Source: Nematopogon swammerdamellus (lineage: Eukaryota; Arthropoda; Insecta; Lepidoptera; Adelidae). From it: DNA of 64,000 bases. The notes below the pieces were generated by a model, which saw only the letters and a program-made list of their open reading frames with translations, had not been told where the DNA came from and ran no database searches. The translations under genes and the position numbers were made by a program. Numbering within the stretch: position 1 is the first letter of the stretch; the number at the start of each line of letters is the position of its first letter. The stretch lies in the NCBI GenBank assembly GCA_946902875.1, contig OX336348.1, positions 17,137,741-17,201,740 of the forward strand, written 5' to 3'. Positions 10,501-19,257 of the stretch are shown here, one piece after another.

Positions 10501-12552
10501 CGTACAACCCGTAATCATAAAATGTATTCCATGTAAAAAAAACGGTTTTTATTCATTCTGTTCCACATCCTAGTCAACGCAGACTAATCTGACGAGGGCT
10601 CGGCGCGAGCCGGAACATGTAGTGCGCTGTCAGCGAAAAGTGAGCGCACGCTGGTCTCGTGCCCAATTGAAACCTTCTCCTACTTTACTTGCAAGGGAGG
10701 GCCCGGACGCGTTCGGTGAACTTAGTCAAATCTGACTTCGTCACCTGCCTACCAACTACAGCTTAGTCTAGTTTAGTGCACTGGCTTCTCTTACGAGAGG
10801 TCGTAGGTTGAAATCCCGGGTATATAGCAATTATTTGGAGAAAAGCATTTATTTGTACCGTGTGGGGCTGGTACTTTAAAAGAATAGCCCCACTGCATCT
10901 CTCCCCGTGTATGTCGTAAAAGGCGACTAAGGGATATGACTCCCTTTTTATATCACTAGGTGGTAGGGTTTAACCCGCCCGGGTTGGTACCACCACACTG
11001 AATGAAAGGTCGGTCGAAACAGCTATGTAAATAGTTTGTGTTTTCCGTGCAGTTCAATGTAGCCGGCACGACCGAAGGGAAGCACTGACGTGGCACCAAG
11101 TTCACCCGGTGTTATGGGCTGACATCACGGATGTTGTAGGTGATGTAGCCAACCGTGTCAGTTTCCATAAAAAAAAAAAAAAATTTGTCTTACCAATCTG
11201 CAGTACCGGTGTTCGAAAAGACAATCACTCACAAACTGCATTCCTTACAGGTGCCCTACAAGCCCAAGACTCCCGAGATCATAGACCTGGACGACTACGA
11301 GTCCCCCGAGAGCCCGCAGGCCATCAAGAAGAAGAAACTCGACATCCTCAAGGAGAGAGGTCTCGAAGTCACCGCCGTATCGACAGACTGGCCGACGACT
11401 CCCGCGCCCGCGGCGTCGACCATCCCCGCGCCGGCTCTAGCGGCCGCCGTCCTACATCCCAACCCTATGCTAGGCCTCAATCCGGCGGTACAGCAACAGA
11501 TCATGACGCAGGCGCAGTTCTTTCAAATGTACAACACTATCATGCCGCAGGGATACACAAACGGTCTGACCCCACCGAAAGTCATCCAAGGGAAATCGAT
11601 TTACGGATCACCCGGGCCAGAAAAAACGGTCTACGGCAATCCGAAAGACCCATTTATGCCTCCACCGCATGTTCTTCAAGGGGCGCCACCTCAGAAGCAT
11701 CCGAGATGCCTCCAACCGACCCCGCAAACACCCGGACCTGATATTCTCGATTTGAGCAGCAAGCAAGGCGTAGCTCCTCAAAAACCGGCCGTGGAGATTG
11801 TCAGGATACCGTCAGTTCCATCCCCTGCGAAGCCTATATCGAGTACAGCGCCCCAGAACCTTTCCTCAAAGAGTTATTCCCTCATAGATGGGAAAGCGGT
11901 GGTCGGATCAAATCTGGAAATAACACTAGTCGGTCCGAAAACGCCTCAACAGACTCCACCGAAAGTGCCCCGGCCTAGACAGAAACGCTCCTCGACCGGG
12001 CAGTTCATGTCGAATAAAACTCCGACTACAAGAGACAGTCCGAGCTACACCAAGTCCTACACATCGCCGTGCGGTCCCAACGTAGCGACGTCCACTTCAA
12101 GATCGCAGGACATGTACAAATCGGATAGGGCGAAGCAAGCGACGAATATAGTCATCCCTAACTATCAAATGTCTAATTCGAGCCGCGATAGCGATGTTTC
12201 ACCGACTTCTTCGACTAGCAGTCGCGACGGCGGCGGTATAGCCGCTTTAACGTCCAGTCTCCTGCAAGTCGCCGGCGGTGCTTTGCTCCAAAACCCGGCC
12301 AAAGTTCCGCCGAACCTAGCGCAGATCATGGAGATGCAAGCCAAGAGCACGGCGCAAAGTTTAGCTTCCTTCATGGATCCGTCTGTGTACATGAGCGCGG
12401 TGTACAACAGTCTCGCCGGGCAGTTGACTCCTGGCCTGCCGGAGCAACAGCTCGCGATGTACCAGAATTTGATGTCGAGCCGACTAATGAGGAACTATCC
12501 GGGCCTTCTGAATATGAGCAGCGTGACATCTACACCGACAACGAAGAATTGA
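1333..12552 (+). CDS. ARID-domain DNA-binding protein, ARID5-like (3' six exons)
   Basis: Six exons (1333-1510, 2747-2897, 5623-6583, 7496-7658, 9381-9608, 11204-12552) join in frame to 3030 nt, which is 1009 codons plus TGA. Each intron starts GT and ends AG, and the phases agree at all five joins. Exons 1-3 rebuild an ARID domain at about visible residues 35-125: FMSQLRAFHRDQSTPL, then SLYQSVVQRGGYEQVC, then LTRRHYER-VLLPFEKYERRNG. The TRRHYER..LP(Y/F)E ending is typical of ARID5A/B. ARID proteins bind AT-rich DNA and act in nuclear transcription or chromatin control. Downstream is a low-complexity tail with Gly, Pro and Ser/Thr-rich parts, a run of about 17-residue helical repeats in exon 3, the acidic stretch EIIDLDDYESPES and an ILDLSSK motif. 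The first exon(s) and the start codon lie left of the window. The ARID class is nearly certain; the ARID5 assignment is likely. Confidence 0.87.
1551..2026. mobile_element. Tc1/mariner-type palindromic MITE
   Basis: The termini are CAGTGGGTGGCCAAATTATT and its reverse complement, with arms over 140 bp long. The 476-bp element is flanked by TA on both sides (1549-1550 and 2027-2028), the Tc1/mariner target duplication. No transposase is present. Confidence 0.85.
2044..2325 (+). repeat. Direct repeat (174-bp period) preceding a minisatellite
   Basis: TAATTTAGTTAAAACATCTG to the stretch ending GCCCGGGAGCAGAAATTGCT occurs twice, displaced 174 bp, with small indels. Each copy leads into 28-bp repeat units. 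Confidence 0.75.
2128..2708 (+). repeat. 28-bp minisatellite
   Basis: The tandem unit is roughly GAAATTGCTGGAAGTGGTTC plus CCTCTGTG. About 15 contiguous copies lie at 2300-2708 and a few earlier. Because 28 is not a multiple of 3, the long frames here on both strands are artefacts. It ends about 40 bp before ARID exon b. Confidence 0.93.
2747..2897 (+). CDS. ARID5-like gene, exon b (ARID core)
   Basis: The acceptor is TTGCTTGTTTCAG, ending at 2746, and the donor is AG|GTAGGC at 2898. It encodes RLRSLYQSVVQRGGYEQVC, RDKGWRTLHGALQG and SRAALTRRHYE, the helix 3 to helix 6 part of an ARID fold. It ends in phase 2. A 28-bp minisatellite stops about 40 bp upstream of the exon. Confidence 0.88.
3025..3645 (+). 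mobile_element. Interspersed element with TGACGTCA-like end, copy 1
   Basis: One end is TTTTTTGACGTGATGATGTC, the other is AAACCAACTTTACAGACAAC. Related copies: 28511-28848 (reverse), 54290-54578, and a fragment at 9168-9333. The interior here holds a short repeat of GTGTGTGCAAGCGAGAGCGC. No coding capacity; class unknown. Confidence 0.55.
3655..3835 (+). mobile_element. SINE fragments, one with tRNA-like promoter
   Basis: 3655-3735 is a SINE tail also present at 20670-20790. 3745-3835 carries GGTGGCTCAGTTG and a degenerate B box; it recurs at 52230-52320 and, reversed, at 18520-18610. Confidence 0.5.
4117..4512 (+). mobile_element. Lepidopteran-type repeat with GGTTCCGTA ends
   Basis: Begins AGGGTTCCGTATCC and ends with GATACGGAACCCT, a small hairpin (GCGAGTTCGACTCGC) and CTTGGCCGG plus a T-run. 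A reverse copy is at 15530-15835; fragments are at 47350-47600, 56740-56900, 62790-62940 and 63290-63455. Class uncertain. Confidence 0.6.
4985..5445 (+). repeat. Duplicated 122-bp LINE end around a 217-bp insert
   Basis: 4985-5106 and 5324-5445 are identical by eye (offset 339). Both include CTTTCTTTC and a LINE 3' end (TTCTTTATTGAGCACCAATT). The segment between them, 5107-5323, occurs again after exon c at about 6692-6903. Confidence 0.8.
5623..6583 (+). CDS. ARID5-like gene, exon c (ARID end and helical repeats)
   Basis: The acceptor is CTCCTTCCAG, ending at 5622; starting at 5623 completes an Arg codon and gives RVLLPFEKYERRNG, the ARID C-terminus. A second AG two bases later would break the frame. 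The donor is AAG|GTGAGT at 6584, phase 0. After a charged Ser/Pro-rich stretch, about 6190-6450 encodes a tandem series of 16-17 residue units (LLEMAAKQ, LLADIASKQ, LLAEIAAKQ, FFRDLAAKK, FLAEIAKAQ). Long direct repeats flank the exon. Confidence 0.88.
6692..7049 (+). mobile_element. Second copy of the exon-flanking repeat running into a SINE
   Basis: 6692-6903 repeats 5107-5325 with a few mismatches. From about 6830 it continues as the poly(A)-tailed SINE to an A-run at 7040-7048. Confidence 0.75.
7496..7658 (+). CDS. ARID5-like gene, exon d (Gly/Arg-rich)
   Basis: The acceptor is GTATCGTTTCAG, ending at 7495, and the donor is GTGAGT at 7659. It opens in phase 0 with LQSMSVGGGAGGG, then a GC-rich Gly/Ala run, then SPPSRPAGRSSLRSVRVKPTR, and ends in phase 1. 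The very high GC content favours long open frames on both strands, so only the splice phases fix the frame. Confidence 0.78.
7757..7969 (+). mobile_element. (CAA)n-tailed SINE, copy 1 (tail lost)
   Basis: GTGTGGGTCGGTACTT head, CATCTCTCCCCGTGCATGTC module, then GACACCCCGGTCGACTTGTG and GTTTGCAGGCCTAGAGCCAA. Better copies at 25015, 30596 and 35019 end in (CAA)n. Confidence 0.7.
7999..8222 (-). mobile_element. SINE of the 33.6-kb tandem type, dispersed copy
   Basis: On the - strand it runs from CCCTTACTAGGTGGTAGGCT to an A-run at 7999. Homologous to the 490-bp tandem units at 33611-34840. Confidence 0.7.
8476..9074 (+). mobile_element. Poly(A)-tailed SINE, split by an RTE-type LINE end
   Basis: The SINE runs 8476-8739 and resumes at about 9018-9074 with GTGATGTAGCCAACC and an A-run. 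GGATGTTGTA before and GGATATTGTA after the insert look like a 10-bp target duplication. Confidence 0.75.
8740..9017 (-). pseudogene. RTE-type LINE, 3' end of ORF plus (CTGA)n tail
   Basis: The - strand encodes [40 protein letters not shown] and [13 protein letters not shown], then a stop and a short GACT repeat. The ending WAGH..R..GRPP.RW...EAYVQQWT is typical of endonuclease/RT proteins of RTE-like LINEs. It is 5' truncated. Other copies: 35505-35750, 39602-39690, 41222-41300 (+), and a degenerate piece at 26307-26347. Confidence 0.75.
9381..9608 (+). CDS. ARID5-like gene, exon e (low complexity, acidic end)
   Basis: The acceptor is ACATTCTCAG, ending at 9380, and the donor is GCAG|GTTTAT at 9609. 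It enters and leaves in phase 1. It encodes CVTPLRPDSASRSPPVTSS, a Pro/Ala run, NFGINYVGGGG and HHSDDEIIEA. A palindromic MITE starts 25 bp after the donor. Confidence 0.78.
9636..9905. mobile_element. Palindromic MITE with CAGGGTGTATTT ends
   Basis: The inverted repeats start TACAGGGTGTATTTGAATTG, with arms of about 45 bp plus inner similarity. TATA/TA flanks both ends. It sits 25 bp after the ARID exon e donor. Confidence 0.8.
9908..10121. mobile_element. Second MITE abutting the first
   Basis: Inverted repeats AAGGTCTTTCAATAGTAGGT / ACTAATGAAAGACCTT with the shared inner block CTAAGGGGTGTATGTGTA. It shares a TATA boundary with the preceding MITE. Confidence 0.75.
10125..10330 (+). mobile_element. 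SINE with ATGTATGT-type tail, truncated copy
   Basis: Contains GGCGACTAAGGGATAAGGAC, ACCGAGTCATGCAG and GGTCGGTGTTGTGCTG as in 541-842. The tail is missing. Confidence 0.6.
10857..11183 (+). mobile_element. Poly(A)-tailed SINE against the last ARID exon
   Basis: Full-length copy from GTGTGGGGCTGGTACTTT to a 15-base A-run at 11169-11183. The next 20 bases are the pyrimidine tract and AG of the terminal ARID exon. Confidence 0.8.
11204..12552 (+). CDS. ARID5-like gene, terminal coding exon
   Basis: The acceptor is TCTTACCAATCTGCAG, ending at 11203. This one, not the later AG at 11250, restores the frame left by exon e (phase 1), giving EAVPVFEKTITHKLHSLQV. Then come YKPKTPEIIDLDDYE, KKKLDILKERGLEVT, PDILDLSSKQG, PQNLSSKSY and a helical C-terminus ending TSTPTTKN and TGA. 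The poly(A) tail of a SINE ends about 20 bp before the exon. Confidence 0.86.
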
Positions 12553-13190
12553 AGACCTAAAGTTAGGCCTTCGTGGGTATTTGATGGAAGCAAATTGGGG
12601 AAAGGACGCGCGCCTGTTGTGGTCAGTTAGAAATTGATGGCAGTTTGGTCGTCGAGTTTTGTACAGCCTGCAGTAGGTGGCGTCACTCTAGAGGAATAAG
12701 TTGTTGTGATTTCGTTGTCATTGCATTTTGTTTCGCTCGCGGTTCGTGCAAACAACTAGGTAGTGTATTGGGCCTGTTTAAGCTTATTTTTAATGGTATC
12801 TAGTCTTATACTAGGGTCTCGAGGGGATTCGCAAAATTTGTACTTTATGTATGAATAGCCATAATATAGAATTTTATAAATAATTTTACAGCTGAGTTCG
12901 TTGGTGTTTTTGTTAAAATGGGCGATTCAATCATTATGTCAAATGGAATATTCACCCTTCTAACACAAATATAATATATTTAAAACACACCAACAATTCT
13001 CATTTATTTGATCTCTACCACGTAACATAAGAATGGTAGTGAATTCCTAATGAATAATTCCCGCATATAAAAATTTCTATCTAACCATTTTGGAGCATCT
13101 ATAAATAGCCACTCGTCAATTTCACCATGAGAGACGTTGACGGGTCTTCATCAATGCGTTCGGAAGGGTTGTAAATAGTAATAATAAATG
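12553..13190 (+). promoter_or_regulatory. ARID5-like 3' UTR with candidate poly(A) signal
   Basis: Non-coding, AT-rich sequence follows the TGA. The first clear AATAAA I see on this strand is at 13183-13188, followed at once by a genomic A-run. That A-run makes the cleavage site uncertain. No other gene is visible here. Confidence 0.5.
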
Positions 13191-13251
13191 AAAAAAAAAA
13201 ATTATTCACAGAAAGTGGTTGCGACGAAAATTTCCCAGATCACGCGGAAAA

Positions 13252-13437
13252 AAGGACTATGACCTTTGACCTTATCTCATTTGCACAACAGTGGCGCAAG
13301 AGGGCTAAGCGGCATCTCTCTTGCACCGTGCCTGCCGCAAACACTTGCAAGCAAGAGAGGGAAGGCGTTTTGTGCGGCACATAAATAATAATGTGCGGCG
13401 CATTAGCGAAAGCTCAAAGGTCATTGTCCTTTTTTCC
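13252..13437. mobile_element. Small hairpin element
   Basis: Inverted ends AAAAAGGACTATGACCTTTG / CAAAGGTCATTGTCCTTTTT. The interior also has partly inverted GCAAGAGAG segments. No coding potential. Confidence 0.6.
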
Positions 13438-13517
13438 GTGTGGTGTGGAAACAGAGTTTATCTGACATGTTTCAAAGTTGGGTACTCCAATTTCACAGTC
13501 CGTAGTTTTGACCTTAA

Positions 13518-13768
13518 AGAGCGTTTCAACTAAAAGCGTGGCCGTTATGTTGGCTCTACTGTTAGTGTCACTGTCAGTGCTTATTCGTGTTGCCAGATTG
13601 TGAAGATTATATTACCTAATAATGTAATCGGTATTTACCGTATAATAAATACGGTAAATACCGATAATTACGGGTAAATCTGTACACATAGCAACCCTCA
13701 ACGCTGTTTTGACAGATATGCAGTGGAGCCAACATAACGGCGAAGGGAACTTTTAGTTGAAACGCTCT
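13518..13768. mobile_element. piggyBac-type MITE candidate
   Basis: Inverted ends AGAGCGTTTCAACTAAAAG...; TTAA flanks the left end and CTAG the right end, so one target copy may have mutated. An internal hairpin (ATCGGTATTTACCGTAT) is at about 13628-13664. Confidence 0.6.
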
Positions 13769-14420
13769 CTAGTCAAGTGCGACAATTTTTCATGACATCA
13801 CTCCCGAACGCACGCAAATGTATAAATACGTTCCACATTTTGCGAAGCTCCTCGTATAGATGTTTTTATCGTAAGAACGAATTGTTAAAAGTTAAGATGT
13901 GACTTCTTTAAGTTTATATGTGATATGAGAGGATAAGATAGTGAAATTTTCCGTTTTTTTTAGTTTAAAGACTGAACACTCGCGGGTAGAACACCGGCGC
14001 GCCGACTCACTCCGCACTGATCTCACGTAAGGAAAACGCAGACCGCCGATCGGGAACAATTTGAGAAGTCGATTTTATTTGAACTGATGATGACTCGACC
14101 AATTTTTTAGAGTTCGCTTTTAGACAATTTAATTTTCAACAGCCGTCGGTGTTTGTTCGAAGGGCGAACGGACAATTTTGTCGAATAGGTCATTCGCCAT
14201 TTTAACACGAATATAAAAGGGCGATTAGACGTATTTATCATTTTCAGAATAACTGCCACCTGACAAGATGGTGTTTAACTGTTTAACACTTTCAAACACT
14301 TTTACGCGTCAACAGGCGCTTACTTTTTCGAGTACGGTACGACGCCACGGTGAACTAAACTGACGAACCGGCCGAAGGCGGGCGAATTTGTATAGATTAC
14401 TATGGAGTCACGTGATATAC

Positions 14421-15049
14421 AGATCGTTCACAGTTATCCTCTGACACATGTCATTGTGTCTTCCGCTAGGTTGGCACCACTTGCTGTCACTACTACACTA
14501 CGGTTCTAAAAAGGGTTACTTGCTATTAATATTTTACCCGTGGTAGTGGAAATTATGTATAAATACCTGTTGTACTTGTAGTGATTTCGTACAGGGAAAT
14601 AGTACGAACCAATTATGGCAACACAAAGCTCAGGTTAGCCAACTTGATGGCTAGAGAAAATACTGTGAACGGTCTATATAGACCGTTCAGAGTTATTTTA
14701 CCTCTAGCCATCAAGTTGGCTAACCTAAGCTCTGTGTTGCCATAATTGGTTCGTACTATTTCCCTGTAGGTACGAAATATTTGAACATATTTTTAGAATA
14801 GAATAGAATATAAACTCTTTATTGCACACAAATTGAAAGAAGAACAGTACACGACAAGAAACAAGAAATGAAGGAGTGCACAAAGGTGGACTTATCACTA
14901 CAAGTACAACAGGTACATAATTTCCACTACTACGGGTAAAATATTAATAGCAAGTAACCCTTTTTAGGACGGTAGTACTAGTGACAGCAAGTGGTGCCAA
15001 CCTAGCAGAAGATACAATGACATGTGCCAGAGGTAAAATAACTGAACGA
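14421..15049. mobile_element. Foldback element containing a second palindrome
   Basis: The outer arms 14421-14586 and 14891-15049 are inverted copies (CACTTGCTGTCACTACTAC etc.). Inside, 14593-14766 is a near-perfect palindrome (CAGGGAAATAGTACGAACCA) flanked by TA, so a MITE sits within a foldback. A LINE tail at 14797-14890 lies beside it. Confidence 0.75.
14797..14890 (-). mobile_element. LINE 3' end with (TTCTA)n tail
   Basis: GAATAGAATAGAAT followed by CTCTTTATTGCACAC. On the - strand this is GTGCAATAAAGAG plus a (TTCTA)n tail, as also seen at about 33285-33311. Confidence 0.55.
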
Positions 15050-15529
15050 TCTGTAGTGTCGTATTGCACTCACTCACTTTTAATTTGTGTCGTAGGAAAC
15101 AAATCTAGAATGATTTCCCCGCACACAGGCGGCCTGTGAGTTTGCATTGAAATTTTACGTGTCACATCATGAAACCTAAGATCATCTTTGTCACAGTGAA
15201 AGTGTTAACGTCAAAATGTGTCGATGTGGGTCTCCCTCTTGTCTTTTGACATTAGTTTGGCACTTGACTCCGCCGCTCTTCTCAGATGGCACTTCATTTT
15301 GAAACAACATTGGTTTATTTGCCCCCGCGCCACAACACCGACGGCACAGAGTGGCCCGGACCGCGAGTGCGCGCGTGTCTACCCGCGCAATTTGTAAATA
15401 ATGTGATGTTAATGTTAGCTCTTTGAATTCATCTTAATGTTAGTTAAAGAATGCATCTCGGACCCAGATATTCCATATTAGACCGGTCACCACGACAATT
15501 TGCCGCTGCTCGGGTTCTACAAGAAAAAA
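15050..15529. other. No gene or repeat recognised
   Basis: Intergenic DNA between the ARID 3' end and PRPF4. I see no open frame, RNA structure or clear repeat copy. Confidence 0.4.
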
Positions 15530-15835
15530 AAAAGCGGCCACGTGCGAGTCGAACTCGCGCACCGAGGGTTCCGTATCGCCATGTTCATGTCAGCGCTGCT
15601 TCATACTGTTTTCGGTAGATGGCGCGCTTTTACACTTTTTAGTTTCTTGTATGGGGACCCCCGTGAATTTTTTACTTTTTCTTATTTGTTGTTATATCGG
15701 CCATAATAACACATTCTGTGAAAATTTCAACGGGCTACGTATTACGGTTCAAGAGATACAGCCCTCGGACAGACAGACGGCGTAAGCTTAGTAATAGGGT
15801 CCCGTACGACGGATACGGAACCCTACATATGGGGG
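15530..15835 (-). mobile_element. GGTTCCGTA repeat, reverse copy
   Basis: Reverse orientation of the element at 4117-4512: the CTTGGCCGG-like end is at 15535 and GATACGGAACCCT at about 15821. Confidence 0.6.
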
Positions 15836-16564
15836 ATTTTTTTTTATATTGAAGCCCCATTAGTTTGCTCCATACAACATAAAACACGAGTAGGTACCTA
15901 GAAGAGATGGCTTAGTTTAGTACGAAGACCAGTGTAACCAAATCTCTCCAAGTTATGATTTACCAGGTTTAGTCAAATTCTTTGTGCGGCTGTCGTGTTT
16001 GCACTGCCATAATAGCACAATGAGGCATTTTTTTGCATTTTTGTAGCTCGGTGGTTGACTTGACAGGATTGTGAGCGCCGATCATGTGCGCTTAATTTCT
16101 TATTAAAATTCCCTTCTTCTTACTCTCCTTCTTCTATCTTCTTACTCTCCCTCATCCCTTTATAATATATATTTTAGTAGATCATTAGAAATAATCAAAT
16201 AACCAAATTCGCCTCTGATTATCCTATATTTATTTACATTCTATTTATAAAATTTCTCGGTTCTGAAAATATCCTAGTTATAAGTATATTTATGTGTATA
16301 TGTTTATTGTGTGTTGTCAAGACTCTATGTTCAGTTAGAATTTTTTCCCCATAATTGACCGCAAATGACCCATGTATTCTCACTTACATGACACTGGCCA
16401 AAATGTCTTAAAAAGACGATTGCCAATAATTTAAAAAATAATAATAAGTGCGCGGAGTTTCGCTTAATTGTCGTGCGCACAATGAGTCATGGCGCTAGTT
16501 CTGCTCGTACTTTTATGTTCTGTCACAGATAAATAAAATAATATGTGTTCTGTGGCAGAGCTCG
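15836..16564. other. AT-rich intergenic sequence
   Basis: Apart from a pyrimidine-rich stretch at 16110-16160, nothing recognisable is seen here. Confidence 0.35.
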
Positions 16565-16815
16565 AGATATACATACATACATACCTGCATCACGTTTTAT
16601 CCCGACGATTGGGGTAAGCAGAGTAATCAGTGTTGTGCTGCAAGAGCTCGGTTCAATCGCAGGGCAACACAGACTAGCACAGGCAACACAACACAGTTTA
16701 GCAAAATATTAGGACCAGATAATTATTAGCAAGCAGCAATGAACCTCACTTACTGCACGACTGGAAGGATCGCGCCAAGGTGACATGTGGCTAACCTGTC
16801 GCCTTTTAACACGGC
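16565..16815 (-). mobile_element. SINE with ATGTATGT-type tail, reverse copy
   Basis: Starts at an ACATACATAC tail, then CCCGACGATTGGGGTAAGCA and GTTGTGCTGCAAGAGC, ending near GTCGCCTTTTAACACGGCAT. Confidence 0.6.
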
Positions 16816-17444
16816 ATCTTGTCCATAATCCTTAGATTGATTTACTCATCTGTCAAAATTTTGTGTTGCCATCTACTTTCTACATCCATTCCAATTAACC
16901 TGTTTTATTTTACGACATGCACGGGGAGAGATGCAGTGGAGAGATTTTTTTCAAGCACCAGGCCGTACATGGTACATGGCGCATATGAAAATATATCCAC
17001 CATTCGACACTTTTGCAGTGTGACTGAAAAAACACGTCAGAATATTCTTTGTATGAAGTAAACCACACTCTTAAGGGCGTTTTTGAAAGTTGTGCATTTT
17101 TTAATAGGCCCAAGTGTCGCACTTTACCGAATGTCCTTCAAATAGAGTGAGAGGGTTGCCAAGTGACAGCGTAGTTAAGTCCAGAGCGGCGGCAGAGTGG
17201 CGTGGTGCGAGGTCGAGCGGTAGCGGTGTAGCCGGCGGCGCCGCTCATTGTTTGCTAGCGTAATGCGGGTATTTTGTCTAACTAACGAACGGTTACGCCG
17301 GCTTTTCTAAGCGGGTCCGCACGTGTCGCGAACGTTTTATTTCTCTGTATTACTTATTCAGCATTCACGGTAGGTTTAGGCGAACAAATTATATTTTATT
17401 TCACAACACAACAGCCAAAGATTGACTGGAAAAATATCTGTAAG

Positions 17445-17761
17445 CAATGATATTATAAGTTAAAAGGAGGTAGATAGGTTATCTGAACTCCCAAGTGGCA
17501 CATTAAATACAAGATCACAGTCCTGTCTGAAGTTAGTCGCGCCCACCAACTACGCACGCGTTCGGACCGCTAACCACGAGCCGCTAACACATCGAAAATG
17601 CCGTCGTGTGTAATGAGATTCTGCACTAATTCTAATAATTGGAATAAGACTATTCGAGTCGGCGCATCACTTTATAGTTCTTCCTCTCAACTTTTCAAGG
17701 ACGTGCCATGTGTGAGCACTGAATGTCATATAGATAACCTATCTATCCTAAAATATCATTG
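17445..17761 (+). mobile_element. P-superfamily MITE with THAP-domain start, copy 1
   Basis: 317 bp. Terminal inverted repeats are CAATGATATT / AATATCATTG, with a subterminal inverted AGATAGGTTATCT. Perfect 8-bp target duplications TCTGTAAG flank it (17437-17444 and 17762-17769). The ATG at 17598 opens a 56-codon frame starting MPSCVMRFCTNSNNWNK, the CxxxxC start of a THAP zinc finger. THAP plus an 8-bp duplication plus CA..TG ends points to the P-element superfamily rather than hAT. A second copy is at 56002-56316. Confidence 0.85.
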
Positions 17762-18018
17762 TCTGTAAGGTATAAGTTCCCCCTTTGCAACTCATGTATA
17801 ATATGTATTGTGAATGTTTTGGAGCAATAACATATTTCTATCTGTCTACTTTACGAGTCGCTCAACGGTGGCGTTAGCGGCGGGTCAGGGTTGCCACTCT
17901 CTGAAGACAAAACTGAGAGCAGATATGAGATTCATGATGGCGCGTTGAGGTTTTTGCGGTGTGCCTAAGTAACCCGCAAAAACGTTAGAAGAGGTTGGAC
18001 GTCGGACTGTCCAATGCT

Positions 18019-18205
18019 TATATGAGAACCAGCGTCGCTGAGCTCCGCGGGTAGCGGAGGGGACGGCGCGCGCTCTGATTGGGTGGTATCGGTTGGTATC
18101 GCGCTCTGATTGGGTTGTAACGAATGGTATTGGTACGTTTTTACTAATATCGTGTTACGCTGGCGTGGGAAAGGTCCGACGTCCCTACCTCTAACGTTTT
18201 TGGTA
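18019..18205 (+). repeat. GC-rich repeat with inverted CCAAT boxes, copy 2
   Basis: Matches 150-338 closely (GAGAACCAGCGTCGC, GGGACGGCGCGCGCTCTGAT). Same orientation. Confidence 0.6.
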
Positions 18206-19250
18206 ACCCGCCTGGTGGAAGCCTTTCCAGAAAGGAAGAGGTGTGTCAAACTTTCTTGCTGCACTATACATATTATTGTAACATACATACATAATGTCAC
18301 GTATGTTTCCCAATGGGGAAGGCACAAACAGATCTCGGGTCGACCCCCCGGCAGCATATTTCCAAAAATGCGAGTTGCTCTTGTTGGTCGTTCTCAACTT
18401 TGGCAGGAAATATAAATTTCGGAAGTAGTTCCGAAAATTAAGTTTTCTTAGGTGGTTATAAAAAAAAAACCATGACCTAATTTTAACACCCTAGCATTGC
18501 TTTAAAAAAAAAACAAAACAAATTTGGGCAAAAGGAACACGAACCCATGGCCGAGATCGAAAAAATAAAAACCCTACACTCTTACCACTGAGCCACCAAA
18601 GTACATATGCGACCAAACGAATATCGGATTCAGTAGGCCAGCTGGGTGTGCCGGAGGCGGAGCCAGACTCGTCTCTCCACCAATCAGAGCAACTCGCATA
18701 CTAGACTTTGGAAATATGCCCCCCGGCAGCTAGTCTGCGTTGACGTGGGCGCAGAACTATTTTCTTGCTCAATCTCTCTATCGATCCAAATTCTGTACGA
18801 GGCCTTCAGTGCGGCCCGCGTAGCTCTTTCCGTAATTATTTATACAAAAAGTTAATTCAGGTCGTGGCATGTCGAGTTTAATTTCAATCGTTTTGACAGT
18901 TTGGACCAGGAGTTGTTGAAACTTTTAGCATAATTAGCACAGTTGGACAGAATAGGCAATGGTAACGAGATGCGTGTTGACGTTACGACTGCGGGCGCGT
19001 TGTAAGATATCATTGTACTTGTCAGTCGGCGTGGTAATAAAAAAATAAAACACCATTATGTGTTTCAATCGTTTATTTTCATACCAATTACCCGACCTAT
19101 TTCGAGATCGATTAACATGACAGCTGTCAAACTGCCTCAAATAGTGCTCATTTCACTACCATGCTAACTGCTAAACTGTTCAATTCTTTCAATTTTTAAT
19201 TAGCATTATTTGAGGTACTTTGATAGCCACATTTCAGAATATAGTAAAGC
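18206..19250. other. Intergenic patchwork of repeat fragments
   Basis: Holds pieces of dispersed repeats, including a reversed tRNA-like SINE at 18520-18610 and a segment CAATCAGAGCAACTCGCATA shared with 2915-3000 and 3950-3990. No gene is seen. Confidence 0.45.
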
Positions 19251-19257
19251 TGCATTG

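Noticed and set aside
11109..11741. Alternative 210-codon + frame
   Set aside because: Out of phase with the upstream exon and overlaps the correct ARID terminal exon frame.
11251..12552. Acceptor at 11249-11250 for the last ARID exon
   Set aside because: It would enter in phase 0, but exon e leaves one base of a codon; the acceptor ending at 11203 fits the phase and extends the conserved-looking reading frame.
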